Of a DNA stretch of 64,000 bases, positions 47,681-57,469 are shown piece by piece. The position numbers and the translations under genes are program-made. Each line of letters begins with the position of its first letter. The first letter of the stretch is position 1. The notes under the pieces were generated by a model. That model made no database searches. It was not told the origin of the DNA and saw only the letters and a list, made by a program, of their open reading frames with translations. Origin of the DNA: Desulfoscipio geothermicus DSM 3669 (GTDB lineage: Bacteria; Bacillota; Desulfotomaculia; Desulfotomaculales; Desulfallaceae); NCBI RefSeq assembly GCF_900115975.1, contig NZ_FOYM01000009.1, forward strand, positions 60,417 through 124,416, read 5' to 3'.

Positions 47681-50146
47681 TTATTCCAGAACCACTTCGT
47701 ACACCATGTTCCTCAACATGTACAGGCGCACCCGGTCGCCTTTTTCCAGGCTGCTGATCCCGGAGAACACGCTGTTGGCGTCGTGCAGGTAAAAGTCCTC
47801 GTCCAGGTTATAGTCATCCCAGCTGTACCCGTCTTCAAGGTACACCTCATCGTCATCGTCGTCCAGGTCCGCGGCCAGTTTCCCGGCCACCTCTTCCATA
47901 ACCAGGAAAGAAAAACCACCGTCCAGGTCTTCCAGCACCTCGACCCGATCGCCTGTCTCCAACCTGCTCAACGAATCGTATATTTTGCCGTCAATATTCA
48001 CCCGGCTGCCGGAGGTAAAATCTACAGACGTGGTTTTACCGCTGAACAGCCGCAGGGTAACGCTCTTCTGATAATTATTAAGCGAAATTACTTCCCCACG
48101 CAGGGGCTGGAGTACCTCGACCGTGTCCAAATCCCGGCCCATATAGGTTGCCCGGACAAGGTCGCCGACCTGCACATCGTCCAGGTCGGGGTAAGTAACA
48201 CCCGGCACGATCAAGTCCACGTCGCCTCTGACGTACAGCCTTGCGCTGTCACCATCCTCGTCCTCCACTTCCAGGCGGTCATAAACGTCCCGGACCCTTT
48301 CCACCCGGCAGGTGCTTGCAGTGCGCAGCTTGATTTCCGTTACCCGGTTATTATCCAGAACTATCCGGGCATAATCGCCCCGCTTGATGTCATCCAGTTC
48401 ATCCCGGTCATCCTTGCTATCCACGTCCACATTTTTATCTAAAATATAGGTTTTCCGCTCGCCGTTGTCCCGCTGCAGCACAAGGAGCAGCCCGTCTTCA
48501 TCCAGGCTGGTGATGGTACCGTCCAGCGCGTCGTTGGTCTCCACGTAAATTATATCTCCGTCCAGCAGGCGAATCTTTACTTCCATGTCCTGCCGGAGGT
48601 CCGTCAATTCGGCATCGTCATCGCCGTCGATATTAATTCGGGCTTCCTCCAGCACATCATAGGCCAGCAGTTTATCTTTATCGTCTTTCAGGGTCAGCAC
48701 CCGGTTGTCCGCATCCACGGCATATACCGTGGCCGTCAGGGCATCTGTGACCTCCCGCCCGGTTACTTCCAGGGAGGTTACCACTCCTTCCTTGATCACC
48801 GCGGTAACTGTGTCCCCCTCATCTATGTCGGAAAGGAAGGCGTTGCTCAATCCGGGAACGGTGACCTGCACATCCGGCGCCAGGCTGTACGCCCGCACCC
48901 GGCCGTCAACCTCCAGATTGATAATATCCTTGTCGGTATCCAAAATAATTACTTCGCCCGTGACATTCAGACGGGCGGCCATTTCCAGAACTTCAATGCC
49001 GGTGACCAGACCATCTTCAACGGTTATTTTCACCCGGTCGCCACGGCGGATATCCTGCAAACCGGGGAAGCGGACACCGTCCACCTCCACCCGGACGTAA
49101 TCATCCAGGCGATAGGACGACAAACGCTCGTTATCTGACTGGAGAGTCAACAGGCCGGTATCCAGGTCCAGGTCATAAACCACACCCTCGTTACCCGCAA
49201 CGCCGCTCCGGGAATTTACCACAATACCGGTAACGTAACCCGCAGCATTCAGGGTAACCTCCACCTCGTCGCCGGGCTGCAGGGCGTTCAGCCCTTGATT
49301 GCCGGAACCCACCACCGAAATATCCGCGCCGCCCGGCAGGTACAGGGTCCGCAGGCCGCCGCCGGTTTCCTCTATAACAAAAGCGTTGCTCTCGGGGTAA
49401 ACTTTAATCACGGTGCCGCTGGCATCTGTGAAGCCGGGTATTATAATGCCGGTCTGCCCGGATGCGCCCGTGCCGGTTTGACTGCCGCTGCCGGGAACCG
49501 CGGTCCGGTTCGGCAGCTTATCCATGGCACGGCTTAAAAAGGCCACCATTTCCGCCCGGCTGACCTCATTGTCCGGGCGGAAAGTGCTATCGGCATAACC
49601 CGCGATCAGGTCATAATCCTGAGCCACCCGCACGTAATACTGCGCCCAGTCGGGAATTTTGTAAGCGTCCGTAAAATTGGGCAGTAACAACCTCTCCTGG
49701 GCCTCGGACTCCTTGCCGATCATCCGCACCAAAAGCCGCGCCACCCACGCCCGGGAAGCGCCGGCATAAGCCGTGAATTGATCGGTTTCCTTCAACAGCC
49801 CTTGCTGCAAAGCCAGCTTGGCATCGGCTTGCGCCCAATCGGGCACGGGAAAGGGCACTTCGGGCAGATCGGCGCCGGGCGCGGCCTGCAGTCCCATGGC
49901 CCGCACGGCCATACTCACAGCCTCAACCTGCTTTACGACAGTGCCGGGACGAAAAGTACCGTCGGTATAACCGCCCACCACCCCCAGCTTGCTCATTTTC
50001 TCAATATTACCGGCCGCCCAGTGGCTTTCGGGCACATCACTGAACCCGGCCAATGCCGCGCCCCCCCACAGCAGCGTCGACAAAAACACGACCGGTATTA
50101 TAAAGCTAATCTTCGGTAAGCCCCGCCTCCTCATGGCAAAATTCAC
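47681..50146 (-). CDS. SLH protein with eight tandem beta-domain repeats
   Basis: 821 residues. Signal peptide (FIIPVVFLSTLLWGGAALA), then SLH repeats (FSDVPESHWAAGNIEKM, VPDWAQADAKLALQQGLL, IPDWAQYYVRVAQDYDLI) to about residue 215. Residues about 240-821 are eight repeats of 70-80 residues with a shared pattern: beta strand, Asp-rich turn, a Y/L...D motif, then LxxIxxGDxVxV and a closing V-x-x-I-x-V strand (for example LQDIRRGDRVKITV, LNALQPGDEVEVTL, LDDVQVGDLVRATY, LSRLETGDRVEVLE). The protein is acidic. It is probably a wall-bound structural protein. Starts GTG 50146 and ATG 50134 are both possible; GGGAG lies just before. Confidence 0.88.
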   Translation of the reverse strand: MNFAMRRRGLPKISFIIPVVFLSTLLWGGAALAGFSDVPESHWAAGNIEKMSKLGVVGGYTDGTFRPGTVVKQVEAVSMAVRAMGLQAAPGADLPEVPFPVPDWAQADAKLALQQGLLKETDQFTAYAGASRAWVARLLVRMIGKESEAQERLLLPNFTDAYKIPDWAQYYVRVAQDYDLIAGYADSTFRPDNEVSRAEMVAFLSRAMDKLPNRTAVPGSGSQTGTGASGQTGIIIPGFTDASGTVIKVYPESNAFVIEETGGGLRTLYLPGGADISVVGSGNQGLNALQPGDEVEVTLNAAGYVTGIVVNSRSGVAGNEGVVYDLDLDTGLLTLQSDNERLSSYRLDDYVRVEVDGVRFPGLQDIRRGDRVKITVEDGLVTGIEVLEMAARLNVTGEVIILDTDKDIINLEVDGRVRAYSLAPDVQVTVPGLSNAFLSDIDEGDTVTAVIKEGVVTSLEVTGREVTDALTATVYAVDADNRVLTLKDDKDKLLAYDVLEEARINIDGDDDAELTDLRQDMEVKIRLLDGDIIYVETNDALDGTITSLDEDGLLLVLQRDNGERKTYILDKNVDVDSKDDRDELDDIKRGDYARIVLDNNRVTEIKLRTASTCRVERVRDVYDRLEVEDEDGDSARLYVRGDVDLIVPGVTYPDLDDVQVGDLVRATYMGRDLDTVEVLQPLRGEVISLNNYQKSVTLRLFSGKTTSVDFTSGSRVNIDGKIYDSLSRLETGDRVEVLEDLDGGFSFLVMEEVAGKLAADLDDDDDEVYLEDGYSWDDYNLDEDFYLHDANSVFSGISSLEKGDRVRLYMLRNMVYEVVLE

Positions 50147-50318
50147 ACTCCCTTGGCAAATTTTTTCACTTTATGTTTTTTATTTCGACATGAGAGGCGA
50201 TGGTCCTGCCGGGTACGGGAAAAAGACGCTGCCTGATACGTTATTTCCGAAAACGGGATGCCCAAAAGGACTTTCCTCAAAAAACCGAAACTATGGAGTG
50301 CCTGGCACCGTCATAAAA

Positions 50319-50327
50319 TGGTATAAT
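50319..50327 (+). promoter_or_regulatory. Extended -10 promoter element of the fourth toxin-antitoxin pair
   Basis: TGGTATAAT on the plus strand, 54 nt upstream of the MNT start. It is the same 9-mer as at 10660. Confidence 0.5.
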
Positions 50328-50380
50328 GTTTAAAGTCAGGGCATAAGGTCCAATCGACTACCATAAGTGGAGTGAAAAAT

Positions 50381-50839
50381 ATGGCCAGAACTTCATTTGG
50401 CAAAAAACAAAAAAAATTCTCTATAGGCTTAACTGAAAAAACTTCTCTACTTGAGAAGTTAACACATACCTTAAATAAACAGACCAATGCCGCCTTTGCT
50501 TATATTCATGGTTCATTTTTAGATGATCAAGCTTTTGGCGACGTGGACATTGCCATCTACTATGCTGAAAACAACCTTCCGCCAAAAGAGCAAATTATAC
50601 AGCATGAACTTTCCCTGGAAATGATATTACAAGAGAAGTTCAATTACCTTTTTGATGTGCGAATTATTAACAACGCCCCCTTATCCTTTTGTTATAACGT
50701 ATTGAAAAATGGCCGGCTATTGTATTCAAATGATGAGGAATTGAGAATACAATTTGTAACCAGAACCATTGACGACTATATAGATTTCCTTCCATACCGA
50801 AAACGTTACTTAAGGGAAGTGTTAGGCCTTGAAATTTAA
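50381..50839 (+). CDS. mntA: MNT-type nucleotidyltransferase antitoxin
   Basis: 152 residues. HGSFLDDQAFGDVDIAIYY carries G-S-x(9)-D-x-D. About 25 N-terminal residues rich in Lys precede the domain. ATG at 50381 is 8 nt after GGAG. It overlaps hepT by 11 nt. AT-rich compared with the SLH gene beside it. Confidence 0.85.
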   Translation: MARTSFGKKQKKFSIGLTEKTSLLEKLTHTLNKQTNAAFAYIHGSFLDDQAFGDVDIAIYYAENNLPPKEQIIQHELSLEMILQEKFNYLFDVRIINNAPLSFCYNVLKNGRLLYSNDEELRIQFVTRTIDDYIDFLPYRKRYLREVLGLEI

Positions 50840-51260
50840 TCCTGATGCTGTGCAAAAAATACTGGCGGAATACCTGGAAGCATGCCGGAGACTAAAGGAA
50901 CTGGCGCAGTTATCATTTTCAGCGCTGGCAGCAGACCCACACAAAATTGCCAGCAGCAAATATCACTTTATCATTGCCATTGAGGCTGCCATTGACCTAT
51001 GCAACCATCTAATAGCCAAAAATAATTTACGTGTTCCGGAAGATTATGCCGATACCTTTAGGGTAATGGGCGAAAACGGCTTGATAGACAAGGATTTCAT
51101 TTATGATTTAGCGAATATGGCCAGATTTAGAAACAGGTTGGTCCATCGTTACTGGGACATTGATACAGAACAACTTTACAATATCCTGAAGAACAACCTT
51201 GGAGACCTGGACAGGTTTTTACATGAAATACGCTCCAATTTAACTAAGAACTCGGTTTGA
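50829..51260 (+). CDS. hepT: HepT-type HEPN RNase toxin
   Basis: 143 residues, HEPN/DUF86. RNRLVHRY near residue 100 provides R-x4-H-x-Y. It begins TTG inside the end of the MNT gene, so the two are translationally coupled. No terminator is obvious; the 170 nt to the next gene stop hold only a small AAGCTTTCGAAGCTTTC palindrome. Confidence 0.85.
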   Translation: MKFNPDAVQKILAEYLEACRRLKELAQLSFSALAADPHKIASSKYHFIIAIEAAIDLCNHLIAKNNLRVPEDYADTFRVMGENGLIDKDFIYDLANMARFRNRLVHRYWDIDTEQLYNILKNNLGDLDRFLHEIRSNLTKNSV

Positions 51261-51432
51261 CTAGCAATAAATGTGATGGTTTATAGTATATCTTGGTATT
51301 TTCGGCGACCATAGAGTGCCCCCGCAAACCAAGATCACGGATATCATCTGCAAAATATCCAGCCATTTAGTTCCCAGTATTTTCAAGCTTTCGAAGCTTT
51401 CTTACAGGTGCGAAAGTTGAGTTGATAACCTT

Positions 51433-53247
51433 TTAAAAATATAACGCTTCAATAAATTGATTATGAAAATCTTTATGCGAAGCTAATTCCACATGCCTAA
51501 TTCTCTCTGCTATACGGTCGGCCTCCATCCTAAGGTTTTCGGATATCAGCGCCATCTGCGCCCCCATCCCGGCGGCATTACCTACAAATTCAATCTTTTC
51601 CGGAGCAATCGACGGCAAAAGACCGATGGTAATAACACTTTCTTTTTTAATATAGTTACCGAAAGTACCAGCTAGTAAAATTTTATCCAATTCACCGGGC
51701 TCAATTTCCTGATCCGCCAGCAAAATTTGAATCCCGGCCTTAATGGCTCCCTTGGCCAGTTGCAGCTCTCGTATGTCCTTTTGGGTTATCAGCACCGGGC
51801 CTTTGATGGTTGTTTCCTCCTCGGTGGCCAGTACAAAATATTTACCCCCGTCTCCCTTTCCCAACCGCTTTTGAAGTTGCGGCGGTAAATGCGAGGCTTC
51901 TTCAGGTGCAATAATTTTACCTGAAGCGTCTATTATTCCTGCCGCAATCATTCCGGCCACAGCATCAAGCAAGCCCGATCCGCAAATTCCCCTGGCAGCA
52001 TAACCACCAATGGTCTTTATTTCAACATCCTCGCCGATAATAACTTCTTCAATAGCTCCTTCCGCCGCACGCATGCCGTACTCAATTTGTGCCCCTTCAA
52101 AAGCCGGACCGGCAGCAGTAGAACAAGCCACGATCTCCCCGCGCCCGGCAAGAACAATTTCACCGTTGGTACCGATATCAATGACCAACTTAGTACCGCC
52201 ATCACGGTGAATCCCGGTAGCCAAAACAACACTTACGGTATCAGAACCCAAGAACCCTGCTATATTTGGCAATACGTGCACCTGCGCATGCGGCGCCGCG
52301 TGAAGACCCAGATCGCGCGCTTCCAATACCATGCGCCGGGTGGTCACAGGTATAAATGGTGACAGCGCCAGGTTGGAGGGATCCAGTTTCGTAAAAAGGT
52401 GCGTCATGGTAGTATTGCCTACCACCGTCACCTGGTATATGTCAGTAGATGTGATACCGTTTATGTTACATAATTCATCAATTAATCCATTAATAACTTC
52501 CACTACCATGGCATGCAGTTTTTCCAATCCGCCTTTATTTTCCATACAGTAGGTAATACGTGAAATAACATCGGCCCCGTAAATATTTTGCCTATTGGTA
52601 GCTGAAGCCGTACTTAACTGCTTGCCTGTATTTAAGTCCAGCAATGATGCGACTATGGAAGTAGTGCCCAAGTCAACTGCTACACCGCACAGCGTATTTG
52701 TCGTGTCGCCCGCCTCAACGGCAATTATTTTGTCCCCGCAAAGCACTTTCGTTACCAGGTGTTCCTTTTTTCGCAATGCATCCGGAAGCATTCTTAACGC
52801 TTCCAAACAAACTTCATTTACATTATCCTTGGTGTCATTTAGTTGTTCTAAAAGACGCTCTCGATCTGAAACCTGGTAGTCAAGGGAAGGCTTGCTTATT
52901 TGAACACAGGCTTTTTTTATTCCTGGATTTACTTCCATAGTCAAACCAAGATCAAAAAGGTTAATTTGGTTCTTGCGATGCACTGAAACGGCAACTTGGG
53001 GAACCTCAATGTCCATATCCGATTTTATTTTGGTCCGGCAAGCCAGCACTTTTTTATAATCGACGGTCTGTTCATTATTCTTACCCCTATCCCGTATACG
53101 GACCATGCACTTTCCGCATCTACCTTTACCGCCACAGGAGTTTTCCAGTTTTACCCCGGCCAGGCCGGCAGCCTCCATTATGGTAATCCCCTCAAAAGCT
53201 TTAACTTCCTTATTGTCCGGCAAAAACAGTACTGAATACTGTTTCAT
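51433..53247 (-). CDS. 2Fe-2S corrinoid-protein reductive activator (RACo-like)
   Basis: 604 residues. An N-terminal 2Fe-2S ferredoxin domain has Cys38, Cys44, Cys47 and Cys70 (SCGGKGRCGKC...ACR). The C-terminal two-thirds is an ASKHA-fold ATPase (DUF4445) with VDLGTTSI, VIDIGTNGEIVL and GICGSGLLD. RACo proteins reactivate corrinoid proteins accidentally oxidised to Co(II) by ATP-dependent reduction. It is the last gene of the methyl-transfer operon and would serve its corrinoid proteins. ATG at 53247 follows GAGGGATAGGTAT. Confidence 0.93.
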   Translation of the reverse strand: MKQYSVLFLPDNKEVKAFEGITIMEAAGLAGVKLENSCGGKGRCGKCMVRIRDRGKNNEQTVDYKKVLACRTKIKSDMDIEVPQVAVSVHRKNQINLFDLGLTMEVNPGIKKACVQISKPSLDYQVSDRERLLEQLNDTKDNVNEVCLEALRMLPDALRKKEHLVTKVLCGDKIIAVEAGDTTNTLCGVAVDLGTTSIVASLLDLNTGKQLSTASATNRQNIYGADVISRITYCMENKGGLEKLHAMVVEVINGLIDELCNINGITSTDIYQVTVVGNTTMTHLFTKLDPSNLALSPFIPVTTRRMVLEARDLGLHAAPHAQVHVLPNIAGFLGSDTVSVVLATGIHRDGGTKLVIDIGTNGEIVLAGRGEIVACSTAAGPAFEGAQIEYGMRAAEGAIEEVIIGEDVEIKTIGGYAARGICGSGLLDAVAGMIAAGIIDASGKIIAPEEASHLPPQLQKRLGKGDGGKYFVLATEEETTIKGPVLITQKDIRELQLAKGAIKAGIQILLADQEIEPGELDKILLAGTFGNYIKKESVITIGLLPSIAPEKIEFVGNAAGMGAQMALISENLRMEADRIAERIRHVELASHKDFHNQFIEALYF

Positions 53248-53352
53248 ATACCTATCCCTCACCCATAACAATTTACTAAATATACTTTACCAAAACGCAC
53301 CATAAAGCCCCCGCTAGCCGTGGGGAGTGTCAAGCCTTATTATAGTAAGCAT

Positions 53353-54060
53353 CTACTTTGAAAGAAGCCTTTGCGAAGCTTTTGAAAGTTTTCTATAAGG
53401 GCAAGTATCTACTGCGCTACAGATTTCGCAATCCGATCGGTTATGGCCTGAAATTTTCAAGTTTTTCCCGAACGGGATCAATAATGAATAAGACTTCAGG
53501 GGGATCATTAAGTTGGAATGGGTGACTGTTATGCCGATGCGATCGGCTTCAACCATGGCTAGGATATCACTTTGTACGTCAAGCGGAATGTTGTGACAAC
53601 CAGGACTCAAGGCAAAGCCATATCTCATTCCTTCCCCCCCCACTAACCCTTTGGTATGTTCCTTGGCCGATTCCATCAGCTTATCCAGCATAATAATGCC
53701 GATTTCGTTCAATACCAGAGCGTCAATGTGCTGGCTGTGGTTGAAGAGCCTGGAGGTTTCATGTTCCAGCTCTTCTCCCACAGTCCCTACAACCAAAATA
53801 CAACCAGAAGCCCCTGTAAAGTATTCAATAAAAGGAATGCGTAATGTGTCGGAAAGGGTGATCAACCCGTCAGTGCCGGCCGCCACCCGCACCGTTTTGA
53901 ATAAAGCCCTAGGCGATATAAGTTCGCTGGCTTTTTTGGACTGCCGCTCGATTGCGTTATCAACTTCCAGTCTGGCCCTGCTGTTGATTTTAGTACCTAA
54001 TGACCTAAATACTTCTTCTTTGCTTACATCTATTTTATCTAATATTAGTAAATTACTCAT
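53353..54060 (-). CDS. B12-dependent methionine-synthase activation-like protein
   Basis: 235 residues. Resembles the SAM-binding activation domain of MetH (Met_synt_B12): ELISPRALFKTVRV, VGTVGEELEHETSRLF, YGFALSPGCHNIPLDVQSDI. The C-terminus has SDCEICSAVDTCPYR, three cysteines that might bind metal. Short stand-alone versions occur beside corrinoid methyltransferases and probably reactivate or remethylate the cobalamin, although direct proof is limited. ATG behind GAGGTAAAAA, 31 nt after the lyase gene. Confidence 0.8.
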   Translation of the reverse strand: MSNLLILDKIDVSKEEVFRSLGTKINSRARLEVDNAIERQSKKASELISPRALFKTVRVAAGTDGLITLSDTLRIPFIEYFTGASGCILVVGTVGEELEHETSRLFNHSQHIDALVLNEIGIIMLDKLMESAKEHTKGLVGGEGMRYGFALSPGCHNIPLDVQSDILAMVEADRIGITVTHSNLMIPLKSYSLLIPFGKNLKISGHNRSDCEICSAVDTCPYRKLSKASQRLLSK

Positions 54061-54090
54061 TTTTTACCTCTATATTTTTTACTTCTATAA

Positions 54091-55248
54091 TTACAGTGTG
54101 GGACCCACCCGGTGAATACCAAACTCACAGTGTCCAAGCATTTCGGCCCTGGTTTTTTCCCCTGCAGCAACTTTCAAGAGGTAATCATAAATCTCATTGG
54201 CCGCAAAATCAAGAGTTGAGTTTCCGTAAACAACCTGAGACAGGTCAATATCAATGTTCTCAGCCATTTTTTTTACCGTCTCGGGGTTGGCACAAAGTTT
54301 TATAACCGGAGCTAAAGCGTTACCGGTGGGTGTGCCCCGGCCCGTAGTAAACAAAAGCAACTGCGCTCCACCGGCTACCATCCCGACCATAGAAGTTACA
54401 TCATGTCCGGGGGTGTCCATAAATGAAACACCGGGAAGAGTGCATGGTTCGGCGTACTCCAAAACATCAACAATGGGCGAGCTTCCAGACTTGCAGATAG
54501 CTCCCAGCGATTTTTCCTCAATAGTGGACAACCCACCGGCGATATTGCCCGGGGTGGGCTGCGCCCCACGAATATCACAATTCATACGCCGGGCATCTTC
54601 TTCTACCCGGTTTACCATCTGTTGCAACAACGCTCGTTTGGTTTCGGATGCGATTCTGGACATCAGCAGGTGTTCCGCACCAACTATTTCAGTGGTCTCG
54701 GAAAACACCACCCTGGCCCCTTGTCGGACCAGGCTATCAGCACAAAGTCCTGCAGCCGGGTTAGAGACTATCCCCGAGGTATAATCAGATCCTCCGCACT
54801 CAATACCTACCGTCAGCATATGAAGGGGACATTCTCGTCTCTGAATATCTCTTATACCGCTATACAGCTCTTGGGCCAGTTTAATGCCGCGAGCAATAGC
54901 CTTGCTGGTTCCACCCTCCTCCTGAATGCTTAAACAGCACACTTCTTTCCCTGACGGAATAATAAGTTCAGCTATTTCCCAAGGGTTAAATTCCTCGCAT
55001 CCCAACCCGACAAGCAGTACTGCTCCCACATTCGGGTTCTTGCCCAATCCTGCCAGGGTCCTTTTAAAAAGGTCGGCATCTGCTCCAATCTGGTTGCAAC
55101 CGTGTTCATGAGCAAGAGCCACGCTTCCGGGAATCTCACGCGCTATGGATTTGGATACATGGTTGGCACAAACCACGGTGGGGATAACCGCCAGGTAATT
55201 CCTTACACCTACCGCCCCGTCCGGCCTTGGAAACCCCGAGAAAGTCAT
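54091..55248 (-). CDS. UxaA-family lyase, large subunit (altronate dehydratase or SuyB-like)
   Basis: 385 residues of the C-terminal UxaA/GarD catalytic family. Motifs include FPRPDGAVGVRNYLAV, HEHGCNQIGAD, GLGCEEFNP, GIECGGSDYTSGI and MDTPGHDV; the Cys residues are compatible with the Fe-S or metal centre of this family. Split two-subunit versions include sulfolactate sulfo-lyase (SuyAB) and altronate/galactarate dehydratases, so the reaction cannot be chosen from sequence. ATG at 55248 follows GGGGGG; it overlaps the small subunit stop by 4 nt. Coupled to a TRAP transporter. Confidence 0.85.
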   Translation of the reverse strand: MTFSGFPRPDGAVGVRNYLAVIPTVVCANHVSKSIAREIPGSVALAHEHGCNQIGADADLFKRTLAGLGKNPNVGAVLLVGLGCEEFNPWEIAELIIPSGKEVCCLSIQEEGGTSKAIARGIKLAQELYSGIRDIQRRECPLHMLTVGIECGGSDYTSGIVSNPAAGLCADSLVRQGARVVFSETTEIVGAEHLLMSRIASETKRALLQQMVNRVEEDARRMNCDIRGAQPTPGNIAGGLSTIEEKSLGAICKSGSSPIVDVLEYAEPCTLPGVSFMDTPGHDVTSMVGMVAGGAQLLLFTTGRGTPTGNALAPVIKLCANPETVKKMAENIDIDLSQVVYGNSTLDFAANEIYDYLLKVAAGEKTRAEMLGHCEFGIHRVGPTL

Positions 55249-55577
55249 GCGCACCCCCCCTTGCCTGCAGCCAGATCGCCGCGTCCCCTGCGGCTTGCTA
55301 AATTGTGTACATGAACCCAGTTGCCTGTAGCTATACCGGATACGGCACAACCGATATCGTTACCGTACTTCACGACCGATTCCCCTGGCAAAACGGGCTT
55401 AACACAAATTTTGTGCCCCGCAGGAATAACTTCCTTTGCCTCGATTTGACAAATACACCTTCCATCCCGACCTAAAATCATCACCCGCGCGCCTTTGGCG
55501 ACGTCCGCAAGGACAGTGGCCACGTTATCACCCTCATTAAGCACCAACGCGCTGACTTGTTTAAGCTGTTCGAACAT
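55245..55577 (-). CDS. UxaA-family lyase, small SAF-domain subunit
   Basis: 110 residues, a single SAF (UxaA N-terminal) domain: VLNEGDNVATVLADVAKGA, IPAGHKICV and VVKYGNDIGCAVSGI. In SuyA and the N-terminus of UxaA this domain completes the active site of the large subunit. ATG behind AAAGGCGGG; the stop overlaps the large subunit start (ATGA). Confidence 0.88.
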   Translation of the reverse strand: MFEQLKQVSALVLNEGDNVATVLADVAKGARVMILGRDGRCICQIEAKEVIPAGHKICVKPVLPGESVVKYGNDIGCAVSGIATGNWVHVHNLASRRGRGDLAAGKGGCA

Positions 55578-55608
55578 TTAAATCCCGCCTTTAAAATATT
55601 AGATATAT

Positions 55609-56883
55609 TTACCGATACATCATGTTGGGTAACCATGTAATAAGTGGTGGGAACAAGATGCAAAGTCCCAAAACAACCACCATTACCAGCAAGAAGGGAT
55701 ACAGCGCCCTAAAGACCTTCTCCACAGAAGTTTGCGCCAGGTCGGCGGATAGGTAAAGGTTTAAGCCGACGGGCGGGGTCAAAGTCCCCAGGCAAAAAGC
55801 CGCGGTTACCAGCACGTAAAAATGTATGGGATCAATCGGAAGACTTAAAACGAGCGGAGCCACTACCGGCACAAAGAGCATAATTGCCGGGGTGGTTGAT
55901 AAAAAGCATCCTATTAACAATGCCGCCAACACAATAATAGCCTCCAGAACCATGGCATTGCCGGTTAAGCCGAAGAGGAAGTTGGCCACCTGCTCTGTAA
56001 TCCTTTCCCTGGTCAAAATGTATGAATAAACTGCCGCCATCGCCACCACAAACATAATAGTGCTGGTGGAAATTACCGCTTCATGGCACATTTGAGCCAA
56101 TTCTTTAAAGTCTACTTCCCTGTAAATAAAAACACTTACAATCAAAGCATAAACAACTGCAATCGCCGCAGCCTCTGTCGGGGTGAAGACGCCGGATGTG
56201 ATACCGCCAATAATAATTACCGGGGCCAGCAACCCCCAAATGCTTTCTTTAAATGTCTTCCAGCCTTCTTGCACTGTCATGGGAGCGCGGCACGGGTAAT
56301 TGGCTTTTCTAGCCATGATGTAGGCCACAATCATCAAACCAAGCCCGTATAGCAAACCCGGAATGGCCGCCCCCACAAAAAGCTTGCCCACCGAAACGCT
56401 GGCAATGGCCGCTGTTACAATCATGGGCACGCTGGGCGGAATAATTGGGCCGGCCACTGCGGAAGAAGCGGTCACTGCCGCACTGTACTCCGGACTATAA
56501 CCTTCTTTCTTCATCGCCGGAATAAGCACGCTTCCAAGCCCGGCAGTGTCGGTGATAGCGCATCCGGACATACCGGCAAAAATCATGCTCGATAAAATAT
56601 TGACCTGAGCTAATCCCCCTACTATTCTGCCAACCACGTAATTGCAAAAGGCTAGAATCCTTGTGGTAATACCGCCGGCATTCATGACTTTACCGGCAAA
56701 CATGAAAAGAGGTATTGCAGTAAGCACAAACTTATCGGCACCGCTAAAGGATTGCTGAATAACCAGCTGAATTGGAATTCCTTCCAGATAAAAATACACC
56801 ATGGCAACCACGAACATAGACATCCCGATAGGCATGCCTACGATTAAAAGAAATAACAACGACAACAAAACAAAAGCAATCAA
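55609..56883 (-). CDS. dctM: TRAP transporter large permease (DctM)
   Basis: 424 residues, about 12 membrane segments. GMSGCAITDTAGLGSV, PPSVPMIV, and PVGLNLYLSADLA are family motifs. It drives sodium-dependent uptake of the solute delivered by DctP. TTG start at 56883 behind GGGGGG. Cotranscribed with DctQ. Confidence 0.93.
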   Translation of the reverse strand: MIAFVLLSLLFLLIVGMPIGMSMFVVAMVYFYLEGIPIQLVIQQSFSGADKFVLTAIPLFMFAGKVMNAGGITTRILAFCNYVVGRIVGGLAQVNILSSMIFAGMSGCAITDTAGLGSVLIPAMKKEGYSPEYSAAVTASSAVAGPIIPPSVPMIVTAAIASVSVGKLFVGAAIPGLLYGLGLMIVAYIMARKANYPCRAPMTVQEGWKTFKESIWGLLAPVIIIGGITSGVFTPTEAAAIAVVYALIVSVFIYREVDFKELAQMCHEAVISTSTIMFVVAMAAVYSYILTRERITEQVANFLFGLTGNAMVLEAIIVLAALLIGCFLSTTPAIMLFVPVVAPLVLSLPIDPIHFYVLVTAAFCLGTLTPPVGLNLYLSADLAQTSVEKVFRALYPFLLVMVVVLGLCILFPPLITWLPNMMYR

Positions 56884-56911
56884 GTTTTATCCCCCCTTCA
56901 ATTCCATTTGG

Positions 56912-57364
56912 CTAAATTGTCGGGCCCTTCTTAATACTGTAGTAGGTATTTTTCAATATGTGGAAAATCATGAGCATGAAGCCTAAAACCACGGCGAGAT
57001 ACACGTAGGAAATATTGATTCGGAGCACGTCGCTAATCTGAGTGTGAGCACTTATGACAATCTTAACCCCGAAATAAACCCCGATAGTTAGGAATACCAT
57101 TGATATCAAGTTATTCAATAATCCAAACACAAACTGCAACCTACCGGGCAACCTGGTAACAAGCGCATCAACCCGCAAGTGAGCATCTCTTTTAGTTGCC
57201 AGCCCCGCACCTAAAAAACTCATCCATACCAGAATATACCTGGTTGATTCCTCGGCAAAAGCGATCGGACTATTAAAACAGTATCTTAAAGTAACGCTGG
57301 CTGTTAAAATTACTACCAACAGCACCATCAGTATAGTTGTCAAAATTTTCATTACTATTTCCAT
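56912..57364 (-). CDS. dctQ: TRAP transporter small permease (DctQ)
   Basis: 150 residues with four membrane segments; FAEESTRYILVWMSFLGAG and KRDAHLRVDAL are diagnostic. ATG at 57364 follows AAAGGAGG; the ATG 14 codons earlier has no ribosome site. It follows dctP after a strong stem-loop. Confidence 0.92.
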   Translation of the reverse strand: MEIVMKILTTILMVLLVVILTASVTLRYCFNSPIAFAEESTRYILVWMSFLGAGLATKRDAHLRVDALVTRLPGRLQFVFGLLNNLISMVFLTIGVYFGVKIVISAHTQISDVLRINISYVYLAVVLGFMLMIFHILKNTYYSIKKGPTI

Positions 57365-57393
57365 AAAAAAAACACCTCCTTTTGAAGGGGGAA

Positions 57394-57419
57394 GAATGCC
57401 TTCCATTAAGAAGGCATTC
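57394..57419 (-). promoter_or_regulatory. Intercistronic stem-loop between dctP and dctQ
   Basis: GAATGCCTTC / GAAGGCATTC, 10-bp perfect stem with a 6-nt loop, no T-run directly after. It probably protects dctP mRNA so the binding protein is made in excess of the permease. Confidence 0.6.
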
Positions 57420-57469
57420 TCATAAACTGGTTACTGATTCATTGTTCCATACATTACATTATCAATTGA

